A stretch of DNA of 64,000 nt. It comes from Williamsia deligens. GTDB taxonomy: Bacteria > Actinomycetota > Actinomycetes > Mycobacteriales > Mycobacteriaceae. The stretch covers positions 3,020,769-3,084,768 of the forward strand of contig NZ_JAMTCI010000001.1 in assembly GCF_024171765.1 (NCBI RefSeq), in the 5' to 3' direction. Positions within the stretch are counted from its first letter, which is position 1. Each line of letters begins with the position of its first letter. The position numbers and the translations under genes were made by a program. Shown here piece by piece: positions 28,298 through 37,805 of this stretch. Under the pieces are notes generated by a model that had not been told where the DNA came from, ran no database searches, and worked only from the letters and a program-made list of their open reading frames with translations.

Positions 28298-29524
28298 CCG
28301 GGACGTGTCGGACGCGTTCGGATCGGATGGGACGAGCGGCAGCGCGATGACGGGTGCGACCGCCATCGCCAGGAACGCGGCCGGGAAGCCCGCTGCACCG
28401 ATCACGGCACCGAGGATCGGGGTCGTCGCCGCGGTGGCGAGGAATTGTCCGGTGTTCTGGACGGCAAGGGCGCGACCGCTCCAGCGGGGTCCGGCGTACT
28501 CGGCGATGCCGGTGAACGCCAGGCCGTTGTCCGCGACGGTGACCACCGTGGCGACCACCATCAGGACGACGGCCACCGGGCTGCCCACCCAGTCGGCGAG
28601 GGCGAGCAGCGCCGACATGACGACCGCCGCGATCGCGATGACCCGGATGGGCCGCATCCGTGACCCCCAGACGTCGGACCACCGGCCGGCGGCGATCCGG
28701 CCGGCGGCGCCGAGGAACTGCGCGACGGTCACGACGACACCCGCCGAGGCGGGCGTCCAGTGGTGGCCCACGATCAGCCACGCCGACGAGAACGTCCACA
28801 GGGTGGACTGGGGGATGACCAGCAACACGCTGACGGCATGCACCCGGGGCAGGAAGCGCGAAGTGCGGTAGGGGTTCTCGCCCTCGGCGACCGCGCCGGG
28901 TGTCGTCGCGGTCCGGGGTGGGTCGATCACGCACGCCGCCACGGCCACCAGGGCGACGACCGCGGCCACCAGGGGGACGACGAGTCCGACGGTGATCCCG
29001 TGGTCGGCGCTCAGGACCGGAATCGTCATCGCGCACAGTCCGATCCCGAGGGGCTGGGCCGTCTGGCGGACACCCATCGCCGTGCCGCGTCGCCGCGGCG
29101 GGAACCAGCCGACGACGATGCGTCCGCTCGCACCGTTCGTCGCGGCGGACACCACGCCGCCGGCCACGAGGGTGGCCGCCAGCGCGACATATCCCAGATC
29201 CGCGGCGGCCGCCGCGACGGCCGCCGCGGTCGCGACCACCGTCAGCACGAGGGAGATCAGCAGGATCCTGCGCTCACCGAACCGGTCGAGCGCGGCGCCC
29301 CACGGGATGATCGAGATCATCAGGCCCACGGTCGGGGCGGTGGCGAGGGTCGAGGCGGCCGCGATCGACAGCCCCTCCTCGGTGTGCAGCGTGGGGATGA
29401 GGAACCCGGCACCGGACACCGCGCAGGTCGTCGCCATGGCACCGAGCACCGACGCGGCGAGCATGGCCCACCGGCGCATGGCGCCCACCGTCACCGGTCG
29501 GGTCGTGTGCGTCGCCGTCGTCAT
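28229..29524 (-). CDS. major facilitator superfamily transporter
   Basis: 431 residues with about 12 membrane helices. The MFS signature between helices 2 and 3 is WGAALDRFGERRILLIS, and its counterpart in the second half is AAGRIAAGRWSDVWGSRMRP. A gene of this type (Rv2994) stands at the same place in M. tuberculosis. The substrate is unknown. The Gly/Ser-rich C-terminal tail (from about residue 400) is coded by DNA shared with the 3' end of the methyltransferase gene; the tail may be dispensable. Confidence 0.88.
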   Translation of the reverse strand: MTTATHTTRPVTVGAMRRWAMLAASVLGAMATTCAVSGAGFLIPTLHTEEGLSIAAASTLATAPTVGLMISIIPWGAALDRFGERRILLISLVLTVVATAAAVAAAAADLGYVALAATLVAGGVVSAATNGASGRIVVGWFPPRRRGTAMGVRQTAQPLGIGLCAMTIPVLSADHGITVGLVVPLVAAVVALVAVAACVIDPPRTATTPGAVAEGENPYRTSRFLPRVHAVSVLLVIPQSTLWTFSSAWLIVGHHWTPASAGVVVTVAQFLGAAGRIAAGRWSDVWGSRMRPIRVIAIAAVVMSALLALADWVGSPVAVVLMVVATVVTVADNGLAFTGIAEYAGPRWSGRALAVQNTGQFLATAATTPILGAVIGAAGFPAAFLAMAVAPVIALPLVPSDPNASDTSRSGGGGHDVRAPGATDGREPQQP

Positions 29525-29622
29525 CGGACCACCTCCGTCGGGTTCCCATGATGTGAGAACTCTGTCTCGGATGGTAGTACCCGTTCACCACCTCCCGCGA
29601 ACGGCCGTCCCGGTCGGTGGGA

Positions 29623-29628
29623 TAGGGT
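29623..29628 (+). promoter_or_regulatory. -10 element for the FAH-family gene (leaderless)
   Basis: TAGGGT lies 7 bases before the ATG at 29636 with no ribosome site in between. Confidence 0.55.
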
Positions 29629-29635
29629 CGGCACC

Positions 29636-30409
29636 ATGCGACTGGGACGAATCGCGAGTCCGGACGGCGTGGCCTTCGTGGCGATCGAGGGTGACGGGGA
29701 CGACGCCCGCGCGCGGGAGATCGCCGAACACCCCTTCGGTACGCCGACCTTCACCGGGCGGACGTGGGCGGTGTCGGATGTGCGGATGTTGGCCCCGATC
29801 CTCGCCAGCAAGGTGGTCTGCATCGGCAAGAACTACGCCGCGCACGCCGCCGAGATGGGCGGCGAGGCCCCGGCCGATCCGGTCGTGTTCATCAAGCCGA
29901 ACACCTCCATCATCGGGCCGCGCGTGCCGATCGTCCGGCCGCCGAGCTCCAACCGTGTCGACTACGAGGGTGAACTCGCGGCCGTCATCGGGCGACCGTG
30001 CAAGGACGTCCCCGCGTCGCAGGCGCGCAGCGCGATCCTCGGGTACACCGTCGCCAACGACGTGACCGCCCGCGACCAGCAGAAGGCCGACGGTCAGTGG
30101 ACCCGCGGCAAGGGGTACGACACCTTCTGCCCGCTCGGCCCCTGGATCGAGACCGAGATCGACCCGTCTGACCTCGAGATCCGCACGGAGCTCGACGGCG
30201 CGGTCGTGCAGCGCAGCCGGACGTCGCTGATGCTCCACGACATCGGCGCGGTCGTGGAGTGGATCTCGTCGATCATGACCCTGCTCCCCGGCGACGTCCT
30301 GCTCACCGGGACACCGGAGGGCATCGGTCCGATGACGGCGGGCCAGGAGGTGTCGGTCACCGTGGAGGGCATCGGCACGCTGACCAACCCCGTCGTCGAC
30401 CGGAGCTGA
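29636..30409 (+). CDS. fumarylacetoacetate hydrolase family protein
   Basis: 257 residues of the FAH/HpaG fold, with VCIGKNYAAHAAEMGGE, VDYEGELAAVIG (metal-binding Glu residues), GYTVANDVTARDQQ, KGYDTFCPLGPWI and the LLTGTPEGIGPM loop. It matches Rv2993c by place. Members hydrolyse or decarboxylate beta-diketone or oxo-acid products of aromatic breakdown; the substrate here is not known. It is followed after one base by the hydrolase gene, so the two probably act or are expressed together. Confidence 0.92.
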   Translation: MRLGRIASPDGVAFVAIEGDGDDARAREIAEHPFGTPTFTGRTWAVSDVRMLAPILASKVVCIGKNYAAHAAEMGGEAPADPVVFIKPNTSIIGPRVPIVRPPSSNRVDYEGELAAVIGRPCKDVPASQARSAILGYTVANDVTARDQQKADGQWTRGKGYDTFCPLGPWIETEIDPSDLEIRTELDGAVVQRSRTSLMLHDIGAVVEWISSIMTLLPGDVLLTGTPEGIGPMTAGQEVSVTVEGIGTLTNPVVDRS

Positions 30410-30410
30410 C

Positions 30411-31241
30411 GTGCCGCCGACCCCACCGAGAACGGCTGCCGTCAACGGCATCTCGCTCTCGTACGAGGACGCCGGTCAGGGTCCACTCGTGGTCATGGTG
30501 ATGGGCACCGGGAGTCCGGGCCGTGTGTGGAAGGCCCATCAGCAGCCCGCGTTGGTGCGCGCCGGCTACCGGGTCGTCACCTTCGACAACCGGGGGATCG
30601 CCCCGTCGAGTGAGTGTCCCGAGGGCTTCGCGATCGCCGACATGGTCGCCGACACCGCCGCTCTCATCGAGCATCTCGGCGCCGGTCCTGCCGCGGTGGT
30701 GGGCACCTCGCTCGGCGCCCGTATCACCCAGGAACTCACCCTCGCCCGTCCCGACGTGGTCCGCTGCGCGGCGATGATCGCGACCTACGGACGCAACGGT
30801 CCACTGCAGGAGGCGATCTCCCGCGGCGAACGCGAGATGATCGACCGCGGCATCGTCCTGCCGGACGCCTACCACGCGGCGATCACCGCGCACCTGAACC
30901 TCTCGCCGCACACCCTCGCCGACGACGCGTCCGCGCGCGACTGGCTCGACATCATCGAGTTCTCGGGGCAGGCGCGGACCCCGGGTGTCCGCGCACAGTT
31001 GCAGCTGCACGACAACGAGGCCGACCGGTTGCAGGCCTACCGGTCCATCTCCCGACCGTCGCTCGTCATCGGGTTCGCCGACGACCGGACCCTGCCGCCG
31101 CACCTCGCCCGCGAGGTGGCACAGGCGATCCCGACGGCCGCGTACCACGAGGTCGCCCGCGCCGGCCACTACGGATACCTCGAGCAGCCGGACGAGGTGA
31201 ACCGGCTCCTCATCGACTTCCTCGGGCGGGCGATAGCCTGA
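30411..31241 (+). CDS. alpha/beta-hydrolase
   Basis: 276 residues. The nucleophile elbow is GTSLGA (Ser near 103), the acid is probably in [10 protein letters not shown] and the histidine in [10 protein letters not shown]. The N-terminal [12 protein letters not shown] is the usual oxyanion-strand region. It resembles the haloperoxidase/esterase group, but the substrate is open. The GTG start is one base past the FAH stop. Confidence 0.85.
   Translation: MPPTPPRTAAVNGISLSYEDAGQGPLVVMVMGTGSPGRVWKAHQQPALVRAGYRVVTFDNRGIAPSSECPEGFAIADMVADTAALIEHLGAGPAAVVGTSLGARITQELTLARPDVVRCAAMIATYGRNGPLQEAISRGEREMIDRGIVLPDAYHAAITAHLNLSPHTLADDASARDWLDIIEFSGQARTPGVRAQLQLHDNEADRLQAYRSISRPSLVIGFADDRTLPPHLAREVAQAIPTAAYHEVARAGHYGYLEQPDEVNRLLIDFLGRAIA
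31234..31239 (+). promoter_or_regulatory. -10 element for gltX (leaderless)
   Basis: TAGCCT overlaps the end of the upstream hydrolase gene and lies 6 bases before the gltX ATG. Confidence 0.45.
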
Positions 31242-31245
31242 GCGC

Positions 31246-32733
31246 ATGTCGCAACCGACCAACGTCCGCGTCCGCTTCTGCCCGTCCCCGACCGGCACCC
31301 CGCACGTCGGCCTCGTGCGGACGGCGTTGTTCAACTACGTCCACGCCCGACACACGCATGGCCGGTTCGTGTTCCGGATCGAGGACACCGACGCCAGCCG
31401 TGACTCGCAGGAGTCCTACGACGCGCTCCTCGACGCATTGCGATGGCTCGGGTTGGACTGGGACGAGGGACCGGAGGTCGGCGGACCCTATGCGCCCTAC
31501 CGGCAGTCCGAGCGCGCCGGGTTCCACCGCGAGATCGTGCAGGAGCTGCTGGCCGCGGGTGAGGCGTACGAGGCGTTCTCGACCGCCGAGGAGGTGGAGG
31601 CACGTCACCGGGCCGCGGGCCGCGATCCGAAGCTCGGCTACGACAACTTCGATCGCGACCTCACCGAGGAGGACCGTGCGCGGTACCGCGCGGAGGGGCG
31701 CACCGGGGTGGTCCGGGTGCGCATGCCGGATCACGACATCATGTTCGACGACCTCGTCCGCGGCCCCCAGACGGCGCGGGCGGGGACGGTGCCGGACTTC
31801 GCGGTCACCCGTGGTGACGGGCGCCCGCTGTACACACTGGTCAACCCGGTGGACGACGCCGCCATGAAGATCACCCACGTGCTGCGCGGCGAGGACCTGT
31901 TGTCCTCGACGCCGCGGCAGATCGCGCTGTACGAGGCGCTCATCCGCATCGGCCGCGCGGACGCCGTGCCGCAGTTCGGTCACCTGCCCTTCGTCATGGG
32001 GGAGGGGAACAAGAAGCTGTCCAAGCGCGACCCGCAGTCGAGCCTGTTCCATCACCGCGACCGCGGCTTCATCCCCGAGGGTCTGCTGAACTATCTCGCC
32101 CTGCTCGGCTGGGGCATCGCCGACGACCACGACGTCTTCTCCCTCGATGAGATGATCGCGGCGTTCGACGTGCGCACGGTGAACTCCAACCCGGCCCGCT
32201 TCGACGAGAAGAAGGCGGAGGCGATCAACGCCGAACACATCCGCCGCCTCGCCCCCGCCGACTTCGCCGGTCGACTGCGCGCCTTCCTCGACTCGGCGGG
32301 GCTCCTGCCGGCGTCGATCGACGAGGCCGCGTTCGCCACCGTCGCCGAGCTGGTGCAGACGCGGATCCAGGTGCTCGGTGACGCCTGGGGGCTGATCGCG
32401 TTCCTCTACACCGACGACGCCGATCTCACGATCGACGAGACCGCCGCACGCAAGAACCTCGGACCGGATGCCGCGCCGGTCCTCGACGCGGCGCACGCCG
32501 CGATCGGGGCGGTGACGGACTGGACGACGGAGGCGATCGAGTCGGCACTGAAGGCAGCCGTGGTCGACGGTCTCGACCTCAAGCCGCGCAAGGCGTTCGG
32601 TCCTGTCCGCGTCGCCGTCACCGGTTCCCACATCAGTCCGCCGCTCTTCGAGTCGATCGAGCTCCTGGGCCGCGACAGCACCCTGGCGAGGCTGTCCGCG
32701 GCGCGACGTGACCACTGCGAAAACGGGGCCTGA
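31246..32733 (+). CDS. gltX: glutamyl-tRNA synthetase
   Basis: 495 residues, class I. The HIGH-type motif is [11 protein letters not shown] and the KMSKS-type is [15 protein letters not shown] binds the glutamate/tRNA acceptor. In bacteria that rely on GatCAB this enzyme is normally non-discriminating and charges both tRNA-Glu and tRNA-Gln. That is consistent with gatB in the same window and with the tRNA-Gln and tRNA-Glu genes that follow directly. No glnS is seen here. Confidence 0.97.
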   Translation: MSQPTNVRVRFCPSPTGTPHVGLVRTALFNYVHARHTHGRFVFRIEDTDASRDSQESYDALLDALRWLGLDWDEGPEVGGPYAPYRQSERAGFHREIVQELLAAGEAYEAFSTAEEVEARHRAAGRDPKLGYDNFDRDLTEEDRARYRAEGRTGVVRVRMPDHDIMFDDLVRGPQTARAGTVPDFAVTRGDGRPLYTLVNPVDDAAMKITHVLRGEDLLSSTPRQIALYEALIRIGRADAVPQFGHLPFVMGEGNKKLSKRDPQSSLFHHRDRGFIPEGLLNYLALLGWGIADDHDVFSLDEMIAAFDVRTVNSNPARFDEKKAEAINAEHIRRLAPADFAGRLRAFLDSAGLLPASIDEAAFATVAELVQTRIQVLGDAWGLIAFLYTDDADLTIDETAARKNLGPDAAPVLDAAHAAIGAVTDWTTEAIESALKAAVVDGLDLKPRKAFGPVRVAVTGSHISPPLFESIELLGRDSTLARLSAARRDHCENGA

Positions 32734-32742
32734 ACTGCCGGT

Positions 32743-32773
32743 TTGTGGTGAGGGTGCACGCCCTTGCTATCCT
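32743..32773 (+). promoter_or_regulatory. possible promoter of the tRNA-Gln gene
   Basis: TTGTGG (32743-32748) and TATCCT (32768-32773), 19 bases apart, precede tRNA-Gln by about 50 bases. The spacing is slightly long. Confidence 0.45.
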
Positions 32774-32822
32774 CTTCCACGGCGCTCACCCCGGTCGCGA
32801 GTCGATCGAGGAGAGCATCCAT

Positions 32823-32894
32823 TGGGGTATGGTGTAATTGGCAACACAGCGGTTTCTGGTACCGCCATTCTAGGTTCGAGTCCTGGTACCCCAG
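32823..32894 (+). tRNA. tRNA-Gln (anticodon CTG)
   Basis: A 72-base cloverleaf: acceptor TGGGGTA pairs with TACCCCA (32887-32893), anticodon stem GCGGT/ACCGC encloses the loop TTCTGGT with anticodon CTG, and the T-loop is GGTTCGAGTCC. CCA is not encoded. The first pair is weak (T-A), typical of tRNA-Gln handled by GatCAB. Confidence 0.95.
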
Positions 32895-32963
32895 CGTCGC
32901 GCGAGTTCCGATCGGACTGATTTGGTCCGGTCGGGTCGCGCCGATACGCTTCTCGGAGCCCGC

Positions 32964-32978
32964 CGGGGGTCACCCCCG
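32964..32978. terminator. short GC hairpin between the two tRNA genes
   Basis: CGGGGG-TCA-CCCCCG is a perfect 6-bp stem between tRNA-Gln and tRNA-Glu. It could end the first transcript or mark a processing point. Confidence 0.4.
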
Positions 32979-33009
32979 CCGAGCCGAGCAGCACAGAACG
33001 AAAGTTCCT

Positions 33010-33082
33010 GGCCCCGTCGTCTAGCGGCCTAGGACGCCGCCCTCTCAAGGCGGTAGCGCGGGTTCGAATCCCGTCGGGGCTA
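33010..33082 (+). tRNA. tRNA-Glu (anticodon CTC)
   Basis: A 73-base cloverleaf: GGCCCCG pairs with CGGGGCT (33075-33081, one G-T pair), D-arm GTCTAGCGGCCTAGGAC, anticodon stem CCGCC/GGCGG with loop CTCTCAA giving CTC, T-arm GCGGGTTCGAATCCCGT. CCA is not encoded. Confidence 0.95.
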
Positions 33083-33090
33083 CAACGCAC

Positions 33091-33118
33091 GAGCCCCCCG
33101 ACATCGTTGGGGGGCTCG
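33091..33118. terminator. terminator after tRNA-Glu
   Basis: GAGCCCCCCGAC and GTTGGGGGGCTC form a 12-bp stem with one wobble pair, 8 bases past tRNA-Glu and 19 bases past the stop of the convergent small gene. It can serve both. Confidence 0.75.
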
Positions 33119-33137
33119 AGTCGTCTCCGGGGTCGGC

Positions 33138-33320
33138 TCAGCCGGCGCGCCGAGCGCGCACGGGGCGCGAGGCATCCAGGTACTGCTGCATCTCGGCGCG
33201 GAACCGCTGCGCGGAGTCGGCATCCAGGTCGACCTCGTACTCGACGCCGTCGACGCCCCAACTGACCGTCTCCACGGCACCCTCGCCGCGCGAGCGCGAC
33301 CTCTCCTCGAACGTGGACAT
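33138..33320 (-). CDS. Lsr2 N-terminal-domain-only small protein
   Basis: 60 residues. VSWGVDGVEYEVDLDADSAQ, then FRAEMQQYLDASRPVRA, match the N-terminal oligomerisation domain of the mycobacterial xenogeneic silencer Lsr2 (pattern: F/W-G-L/V-DG-x-Y-E-I/V-DL, then a helix and a basic end). The C-terminal AT-hook-like DNA-binding domain of full Lsr2 (about 112 residues) is absent; the frame stops cleanly at TGA. It may form mixed oligomers with Lsr2. It lies alone beyond the tRNA-Glu terminator. Confidence 0.75.
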   Translation of the reverse strand: MSTFEERSRSRGEGAVETVSWGVDGVEYEVDLDADSAQRFRAEMQQYLDASRPVRARRAG

Positions 33321-33423
33321 GGTTCATCCCCCTCGTTTCCGACACAGCGTGAAACGGACGTTACCGACTGGGCCCGACACCCACACTCCATCGTTCGCGG
33401 TACACGCCCCGCCGGGGGCCCGG

Positions 33424-33921
33424 TCAGAGGAAGGCGGCCGTGCTCCCCGCGACCGGCATCTCGGGCAGGCCGAGCTTGGCGTGGTCCCAGCTGCGGACGC
33501 GGTCGGCGACCACACGCACCGCGACCCGCTTGTTCATCATCTGGTCGACGAAGGGGCGTACCTCGTCGGTGTACTCGCCGTTGTACCGCTCCCACACACT
33601 GATGCCGACCCGCAGGATGGTGTCGGGGTCGTCGACGATCTCGGCGGTGCCCTCGATGGCCACGCCCCGCAGGCGGTCGTAGGTCACGCCGTCCTCGACC
33701 ATCACCGACACCGCCGGGTCGCGGCGGATGTTGACCGCCTTCTGCGACTTCGCCTTGGTCTCGAACCAGATCTCCCCGTCGAGCAGCGCGTACCACATCG
33801 CGACGAGGTGGACAGCGCCGTCCTTGCCGCGGGTCGCCAGCGTCGCTGTGCGACTCCGCTGCAGGAACTGATCGATCTCGTCGTCGGCCATGACGATCTG
33901 TGCGCGCTGGTTCGATCCCAC
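33424..33921 (-). CDS. pyridoxamine 5'-phosphate oxidase-like (split-barrel flavin/F420) protein
   Basis: 165 residues with the split-barrel fold: [30 protein letters not shown], then [15 protein letters not shown] and [11 protein letters not shown]. It resembles M. tuberculosis Rv2991, found at the same place between gltX and leuC. Members bind FMN or F420; the reaction is unknown. GTG start at 33921 with GGAGG seven bases upstream; the frame runs further back without a better start. It lies downstream of the IclR gene on the same strand. Confidence 0.82.
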   Translation of the reverse strand: MGSNQRAQIVMADDEIDQFLQRSRTATLATRGKDGAVHLVAMWYALLDGEIWFETKAKSQKAVNIRRDPAVSVMVEDGVTYDRLRGVAIEGTAEIVDDPDTILRVGISVWERYNGEYTDEVRPFVDQMMNKRVAVRVVADRVRSWDHAKLGLPEMPVAGSTAAFL

Positions 33922-33998
33922 GACGGGGCCTCCTCGGGTCGGGTTCTCCCGTGAACCTACGCGCCGGCCCACAGGCCTCGGCCGATGTGTGGGTCGCG

Positions 33999-34754
33999 TC
34001 AGCCGTGGACGAGTCGCGAGTGGATCGCCTCTGCCGCGGCGAGCAGATCGGCGGCCCATCGGGCGCCCGGTCGGCGGCCCATCCGGTCGATCGGCCCGGA
34101 CACGGAGATCGCCGCCACCACGTCGCCGCGGGCGTCACGGACGGGGGCGGAGACACTCGCCACCCCCGGCTCGCGTTCGCCTGCGCTCTGCGCCCAGCCC
34201 CGCCGGCGGATGTCGACGAGGGAGCGGTCGGTGAACGTGCTCTCGCCCAACAGGGTGCGCTGCGTCGCCGGATCCGCGTACGCCAGCAGCACCTTCGCCC
34301 CGGACCCCGCGGTCATCGGGAGTCGTGCGCCCACCGGCACCGTGTCCCGCAACCCGGTCGGCGGTTCCATCGCCGCGACGCAGACCCGCTGCGCGCCCTC
34401 GCGTCGGTAGAGCTGCACCGACTCCCCGGTGATCTCACGCAGTCGGGGCAACACCATCAGCGCCGCGTCGCGCACGGCGTCGCCCGCGCCCGCCGCCAGT
34501 TCGGCCAGCGCGGGACCCGGGCACCAGCGGCCGGCGCTGTCGCGCACCAGGAGACGATGGGTCTCCAGTCCCATGGCGAGGCGGTGGGCGGTCGCCCGCG
34601 GCAGACCGGTGCGCCGGCACAGTTCGCCGAGATTGCGTGGCTGCTCGGCGATCGCACGCAACACGGCCACCGACTTGTCCAGGACGCCGACGCCGCTGAC
34701 CGTCATCTCCGAGACGTCTCCGGGGGCGTCCAGGGGTGCGCTAGGATGTCCCAT
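33999..34754 (-). CDS. IclR-family regulator, probable leuCD/leucine regulator (LtbR-like)
   Basis: 251 residues: an N-terminal winged HTH ([20 protein letters not shown], then [12 protein letters not shown]) and a C-terminal IclR effector domain. It faces leuC across 54 bases, the same arrangement as Rv2989/leuC in M. tuberculosis and ltbR/leuCD in C. glutamicum, where LtbR represses leucine and tryptophan genes. That role is inferred for this protein. Start ATG 34754 is supported by a TAGTAT -10 element 6 bases upstream, which makes the message leaderless. Confidence 0.88.
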   Translation of the reverse strand: MGHPSAPLDAPGDVSEMTVSGVGVLDKSVAVLRAIAEQPRNLGELCRRTGLPRATAHRLAMGLETHRLLVRDSAGRWCPGPALAELAAGAGDAVRDAALMVLPRLREITGESVQLYRREGAQRVCVAAMEPPTGLRDTVPVGARLPMTAGSGAKVLLAYADPATQRTLLGESTFTDRSLVDIRRRGWAQSAGEREPGVASVSAPVRDARGDVVAAISVSGPIDRMGRRPGARWAADLLAAAEAIHSRLVHG

Positions 34755-34760
34755 AGGCCG

Positions 34761-34766
34761 ATACTA
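34761..34766 (-). promoter_or_regulatory. -10 element of the IclR regulator in the leuC intergenic region
   Basis: Read on the minus strand, TAGTAT lies 6 bases before the ATG at 34754. The 54-base divergent region to the leuC start must also hold the leuC promoter and any operator; I cannot fix those. Confidence 0.55.
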
Positions 34767-34808
34767 GCCTCCCGAATAGTGAAACACCGCTCGAATGTGG
34801 GGACGGAC

Positions 34809-36251
34809 ATGAGTACTCCGGAGACGACAGCTCCGCGGACGCTGGCCGAGAAGGTCTGGGACGAGCACGTCGTCCGGGCCGGAGAGGCGGATGCGAGCGG
34901 TCAGCGCGATCCCGATCTGATCTACATCGACCTGCACCTGGTGCACGAGGTGACCAGCCCGCAGGCATTCGAGGGTCTCCGCCTCGCCGGTCGCCCGGTG
35001 CGTCGGCCCGACCTCACCATCGCCACCGAGGACCACAACGTCCCCACGGTCGACATCGACAAGCCCATCGCGGACCCCGTCTCGCGCACGCAGGTGGACA
35101 CCCTGCGCCGCAACTGCGAGGAGTTCGGTGTGCGTCTGCACCCCATGGGCGACGACGAGCAGGGGATCGTCCACATCATCGGCCCGCAGCTGGGTCTGAC
35201 CCAGCCGGGCATGACGATCGTGTGCGGTGACAGCCACACCTCCACCCACGGCGCGTTCGGCGCGATCGCGATGGGGATCGGCACATCCGAGGTCGAGCAC
35301 GTGCTCGCCACCCAGACGTTGTCGTTGCGGCCCTTCAAGACGATGGCGATCACCGTCGACGGGGAGCTGCCCGTCGGGGTCACCAGCAAGGACCTGATCC
35401 TGGCGATCATCGCCCAGATCGGTACCGGCGGTGGGCAGGGGCATGTGCTCGAGTACCGCGGCAGCGCCATCGAGAAGCTCTCGATGGAGGCGCGGATGAC
35501 GATCTGCAACATGTCGATCGAGGCGGGCGCCCGCGCCGGGATGATCGCGCCCGATCAGACCACCTACGACTATCTCGCCGGACGCCCGCACGCCCCGAAG
35601 GGTGCGGACTGGGACGCCGCGGTGGCCCACTGGGATTCGCTGCGCACCGACCCCGGTGCGACGTTCGACGCCGAGGTCCACATCGACGCGTCGACGTTGA
35701 CGCCGTTCGTCACCTGGGGCACCAACCCCGGACAGGGTGCCCCCCTCGGCGCCTCCGTCCCGGACCCGGCCCAGATGGCCGACGAGACCCAGGCGCAGGC
35801 GGCCGAGAAGGCGCTGACGTACATGGATCTCGTGCCGGGCACCCCGTTGCGGGACGTGACCGTCGACGCGGTCTTCCTCGGGTCGTGCACCAACGGCCGC
35901 ATCGAGGACCTGCGGGCGGCGGCCGGCGTCCTGGACGGCAACCATGTCGCCGACGGCGTCCGGATGTTGGTGGTACCGGGTTCGATGCGGGTCAAGAAGC
36001 AGGCGGAGGACGAAGGTCTCGACGCGGTGTTCCGTGCCGCGGGCGCCGAGTGGCGACAGGCCGGGTGCTCGATGTGCCTGGGCATGAACCCCGACCAGCT
36101 GGCCCCCGGTGAGCGGTGCGCATCCACGTCGAACCGGAACTTCGAGGGCCGCCAGGGCAAGGGTGGTCGTACACACCTGGTCTCGCCGGCCGTCGCCGCG
36201 GCCACCGCGATCCGGGGGCGTCTCGCCGCACCCGCCGATCTCGTCCACTGA
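34809..36251 (+). CDS. leuC: 3-isopropylmalate dehydratase, large subunit
   Basis: 480 residues of the aconitase family. It isomerises 2- to 3-isopropylmalate. [46 protein letters not shown] and [13 protein letters not shown] supply the three cluster-binding cysteines. ATG at 34809 with GGGGAC upstream. leuD follows after 26 bases. Confidence 0.97.
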   Translation: MSTPETTAPRTLAEKVWDEHVVRAGEADASGQRDPDLIYIDLHLVHEVTSPQAFEGLRLAGRPVRRPDLTIATEDHNVPTVDIDKPIADPVSRTQVDTLRRNCEEFGVRLHPMGDDEQGIVHIIGPQLGLTQPGMTIVCGDSHTSTHGAFGAIAMGIGTSEVEHVLATQTLSLRPFKTMAITVDGELPVGVTSKDLILAIIAQIGTGGGQGHVLEYRGSAIEKLSMEARMTICNMSIEAGARAGMIAPDQTTYDYLAGRPHAPKGADWDAAVAHWDSLRTDPGATFDAEVHIDASTLTPFVTWGTNPGQGAPLGASVPDPAQMADETQAQAAEKALTYMDLVPGTPLRDVTVDAVFLGSCTNGRIEDLRAAAGVLDGNHVADGVRMLVVPGSMRVKKQAEDEGLDAVFRAAGAEWRQAGCSMCLGMNPDQLAPGERCASTSNRNFEGRQGKGGRTHLVSPAVAAATAIRGRLAAPADLVH

Positions 36252-36277
36252 CACCGAGAGCATCGAGAGGCACCGTC

Positions 36278-36865
36278 ATGGAACCCGTCGTCACACACAC
36301 CGGGATCGGCGTCCCGTTCCGTCGCAGCAACGTCGACACCGACCAGATCATCCCCGCCGTCTACCTGAAGCGCGTCACCCGAACGGGATTCGAGGACGGC
36401 CTCTTCGCCGCCTGGCGCACCGACCCGGACTTCATCCTCAACAACGAGCCGTGGTCGCGCGGGTCGGTCTTGGTGGCGGGCCCCGACTTCGGGACGGGGT
36501 CCTCGCGGGAGCACGCGGTGTGGGCGCTCTCGGACTTCGGTTTCCGTGTCGTCATCTCCGCGCGCTTCGCCGACATCTTCCGCGGCAACGCCGGGAAGGC
36601 GGGTCTGGTGGCCGCCGAGGTTGAGCAGTCGGACGTCGAACTGATCTGGAAACGCCTCGAGGAGACCCCGGGCACGGAAATCACGGTCAGTCTTGAGGAT
36701 CGGACGGTGACCGTCGGTGACCTGGTGGTGCGCTTTGCGATTGACGACTACACGCGGTGGCGTCTGATGGAGGGTCTCGACGACATCGGACTGACGTTGC
36801 GCCAGGTAGAGGCGATTTCGGCGTTCGAAACCGCACGGCCGCAGTGGAAGCCGACGACCCTCTAG
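36278..36865 (+). CDS. leuD: 3-isopropylmalate dehydratase, small subunit
   Basis: 195 residues with the swivel-domain motifs [31 protein letters not shown] and [17 protein letters not shown]. Start ATG 36278 behind GAGAGG. It forms the heterodimer with LeuC. Confidence 0.97.
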   Translation: MEPVVTHTGIGVPFRRSNVDTDQIIPAVYLKRVTRTGFEDGLFAAWRTDPDFILNNEPWSRGSVLVAGPDFGTGSSREHAVWALSDFGFRVVISARFADIFRGNAGKAGLVAAEVEQSDVELIWKRLEETPGTEITVSLEDRTVTVGDLVVRFAIDDYTRWRLMEGLDDIGLTLRQVEAISAFETARPQWKPTTL

Positions 36866-37033
36866 ACGGGGGTCGAGGAGCGCTGCGGGGGAGCGCATTC
36901 TAAGCTCGACGAGGCCATATTCTCGCGCCACGCCAGGAAATTCGTGCCTGGATCATGGAACTTTGCCATCTCGACGTTTACCGTGTGCTGTAGCTGGCTC
37001 AACGTGGGCCACCAGCTTGCGGAGGTTGAACCC

Positions 37034-37714
37034 ATGAACAAGGCAGAGCTCATCGAAGAGCTGACGAAGAAGTTGGACACCGATCGCCGCACGGCGACCG
37101 ACGCCGTCGAGCACGTCGTCGACACGATCGTTCGCGCGGTGAACAAGGGTGAGAGCGTGACGATCACCGGTTTCGGCGTGTTCGAGAAGCGCAAGCGCGC
37201 CGCCCGTGTGGCTCGTAACCCCCGCACCGGTGAGACCGTCAAGGTCCGTCCCACCTCGGTCCCGGCGTTCCGTCCGGGTGCCCAGTTCAAGGCCGTCGTC
37301 GCCGGCAAGCAGAAGCTCAGCGCCACCGGTCCCGCCGTGAAGCGCGGCAGCACCGGCACCGCGACGGCGACGAAGACCGCCGCCAAGAAGGCGACCACGG
37401 CGGCGAAGAAGACCACTGCCGCAGCGAAGAAGACGGCCACCGCGGCCAAGACGACCGCCGCGAAGAAGACCACCGCGGCCGCCAAGAAGACGACCACCGC
37501 GGCCAAGAAGACCACTGCGGCGGCGAAGAAGACCACGCCGGCGAAGAAGGCCACGACCGCGGCCAAGAAGACCACGACGGCGGCGAAGAAGACCACGCCG
37601 GCGAAGAAGGCCACGACCGCGGCCAAGAAGACCACGACCGCGGCCAAGAAGACCACGCCGGCAAAGAAGACTGCCGCCAAGAAGGCGCCCGCCAAGAAGG
37701 CTCGCGCGCGCTAG
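37034..37714 (+). CDS. hupB: HU-like nucleoid protein with lysine/alanine-rich tail (HupB)
   Basis: 226 residues. Residues 1-92 are an HU fold ([19 protein letters not shown], then [21 protein letters not shown]). Residues 93-226 are a long basic tail of AKKTT/AAKK/PAKK repeats like eukaryotic histone H1, as in mycobacterial HupB. It compacts DNA and takes part in iron- and stress-related control. ATG at 37034 with a strong GGAGG. The tail DNA contains a nearly exact 60-base duplication. The 168 bases upstream have no gene and only weak promoter-like sequence. Confidence 0.96.
   Translation: MNKAELIEELTKKLDTDRRTATDAVEHVVDTIVRAVNKGESVTITGFGVFEKRKRAARVARNPRTGETVKVRPTSVPAFRPGAQFKAVVAGKQKLSATGPAVKRGSTGTATATKTAAKKATTAAKKTTAAAKKTATAAKTTAAKKTTAAAKKTTTAAKKTTAAAKKTTPAKKATTAAKKTTTAAKKTTPAKKATTAAKKTTTAAKKTTPAKKTAAKKAPAKKARAR
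37501..37620 (+). repeat. 60-bp tandem duplication inside hupB
   Basis: 37501-37560 and 37561-37620 are identical except at two adjacent bases (TG against GA at offsets 16-17). The unit codes for 20 residues of the basic tail, so slippage here would change tail length in whole steps. Confidence 0.9.
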
Positions 37715-37737
37715 ATCGGTTCTCCCAGAACGACCTC

Positions 37738-37776
37738 ACGACCCCCGTGCGGGACTTCCCACCGCCCGGGGGTCGT
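37738..37776. terminator. two-way terminator between hupB and mutT1
   Basis: ACGACCCCC (37738-37746) pairs with GGGGGTCGT (37768-37776) around a 21-base loop, which itself contains GC-rich pairing. It lies between convergent stops. Confidence 0.6.
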
Positions 37777-37805
37777 GTCGTCTGTGCTGCCGGGCCCCGC
37801 AGGGG

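Noticed and set aside
32823..33082. tRNA genes as an integration site (att) for a genomic island
   Set aside because: No integrase or repeated tRNA 3' end is seen nearby and the surrounding gene order is the normal one.
37034..37714. Long minus-strand frame of FLAAVV repeats over hupB
   Set aside because: It is the exact antisense of the lysine/alanine tail of hupB; the plus frame has the HU domain and GGAGG.
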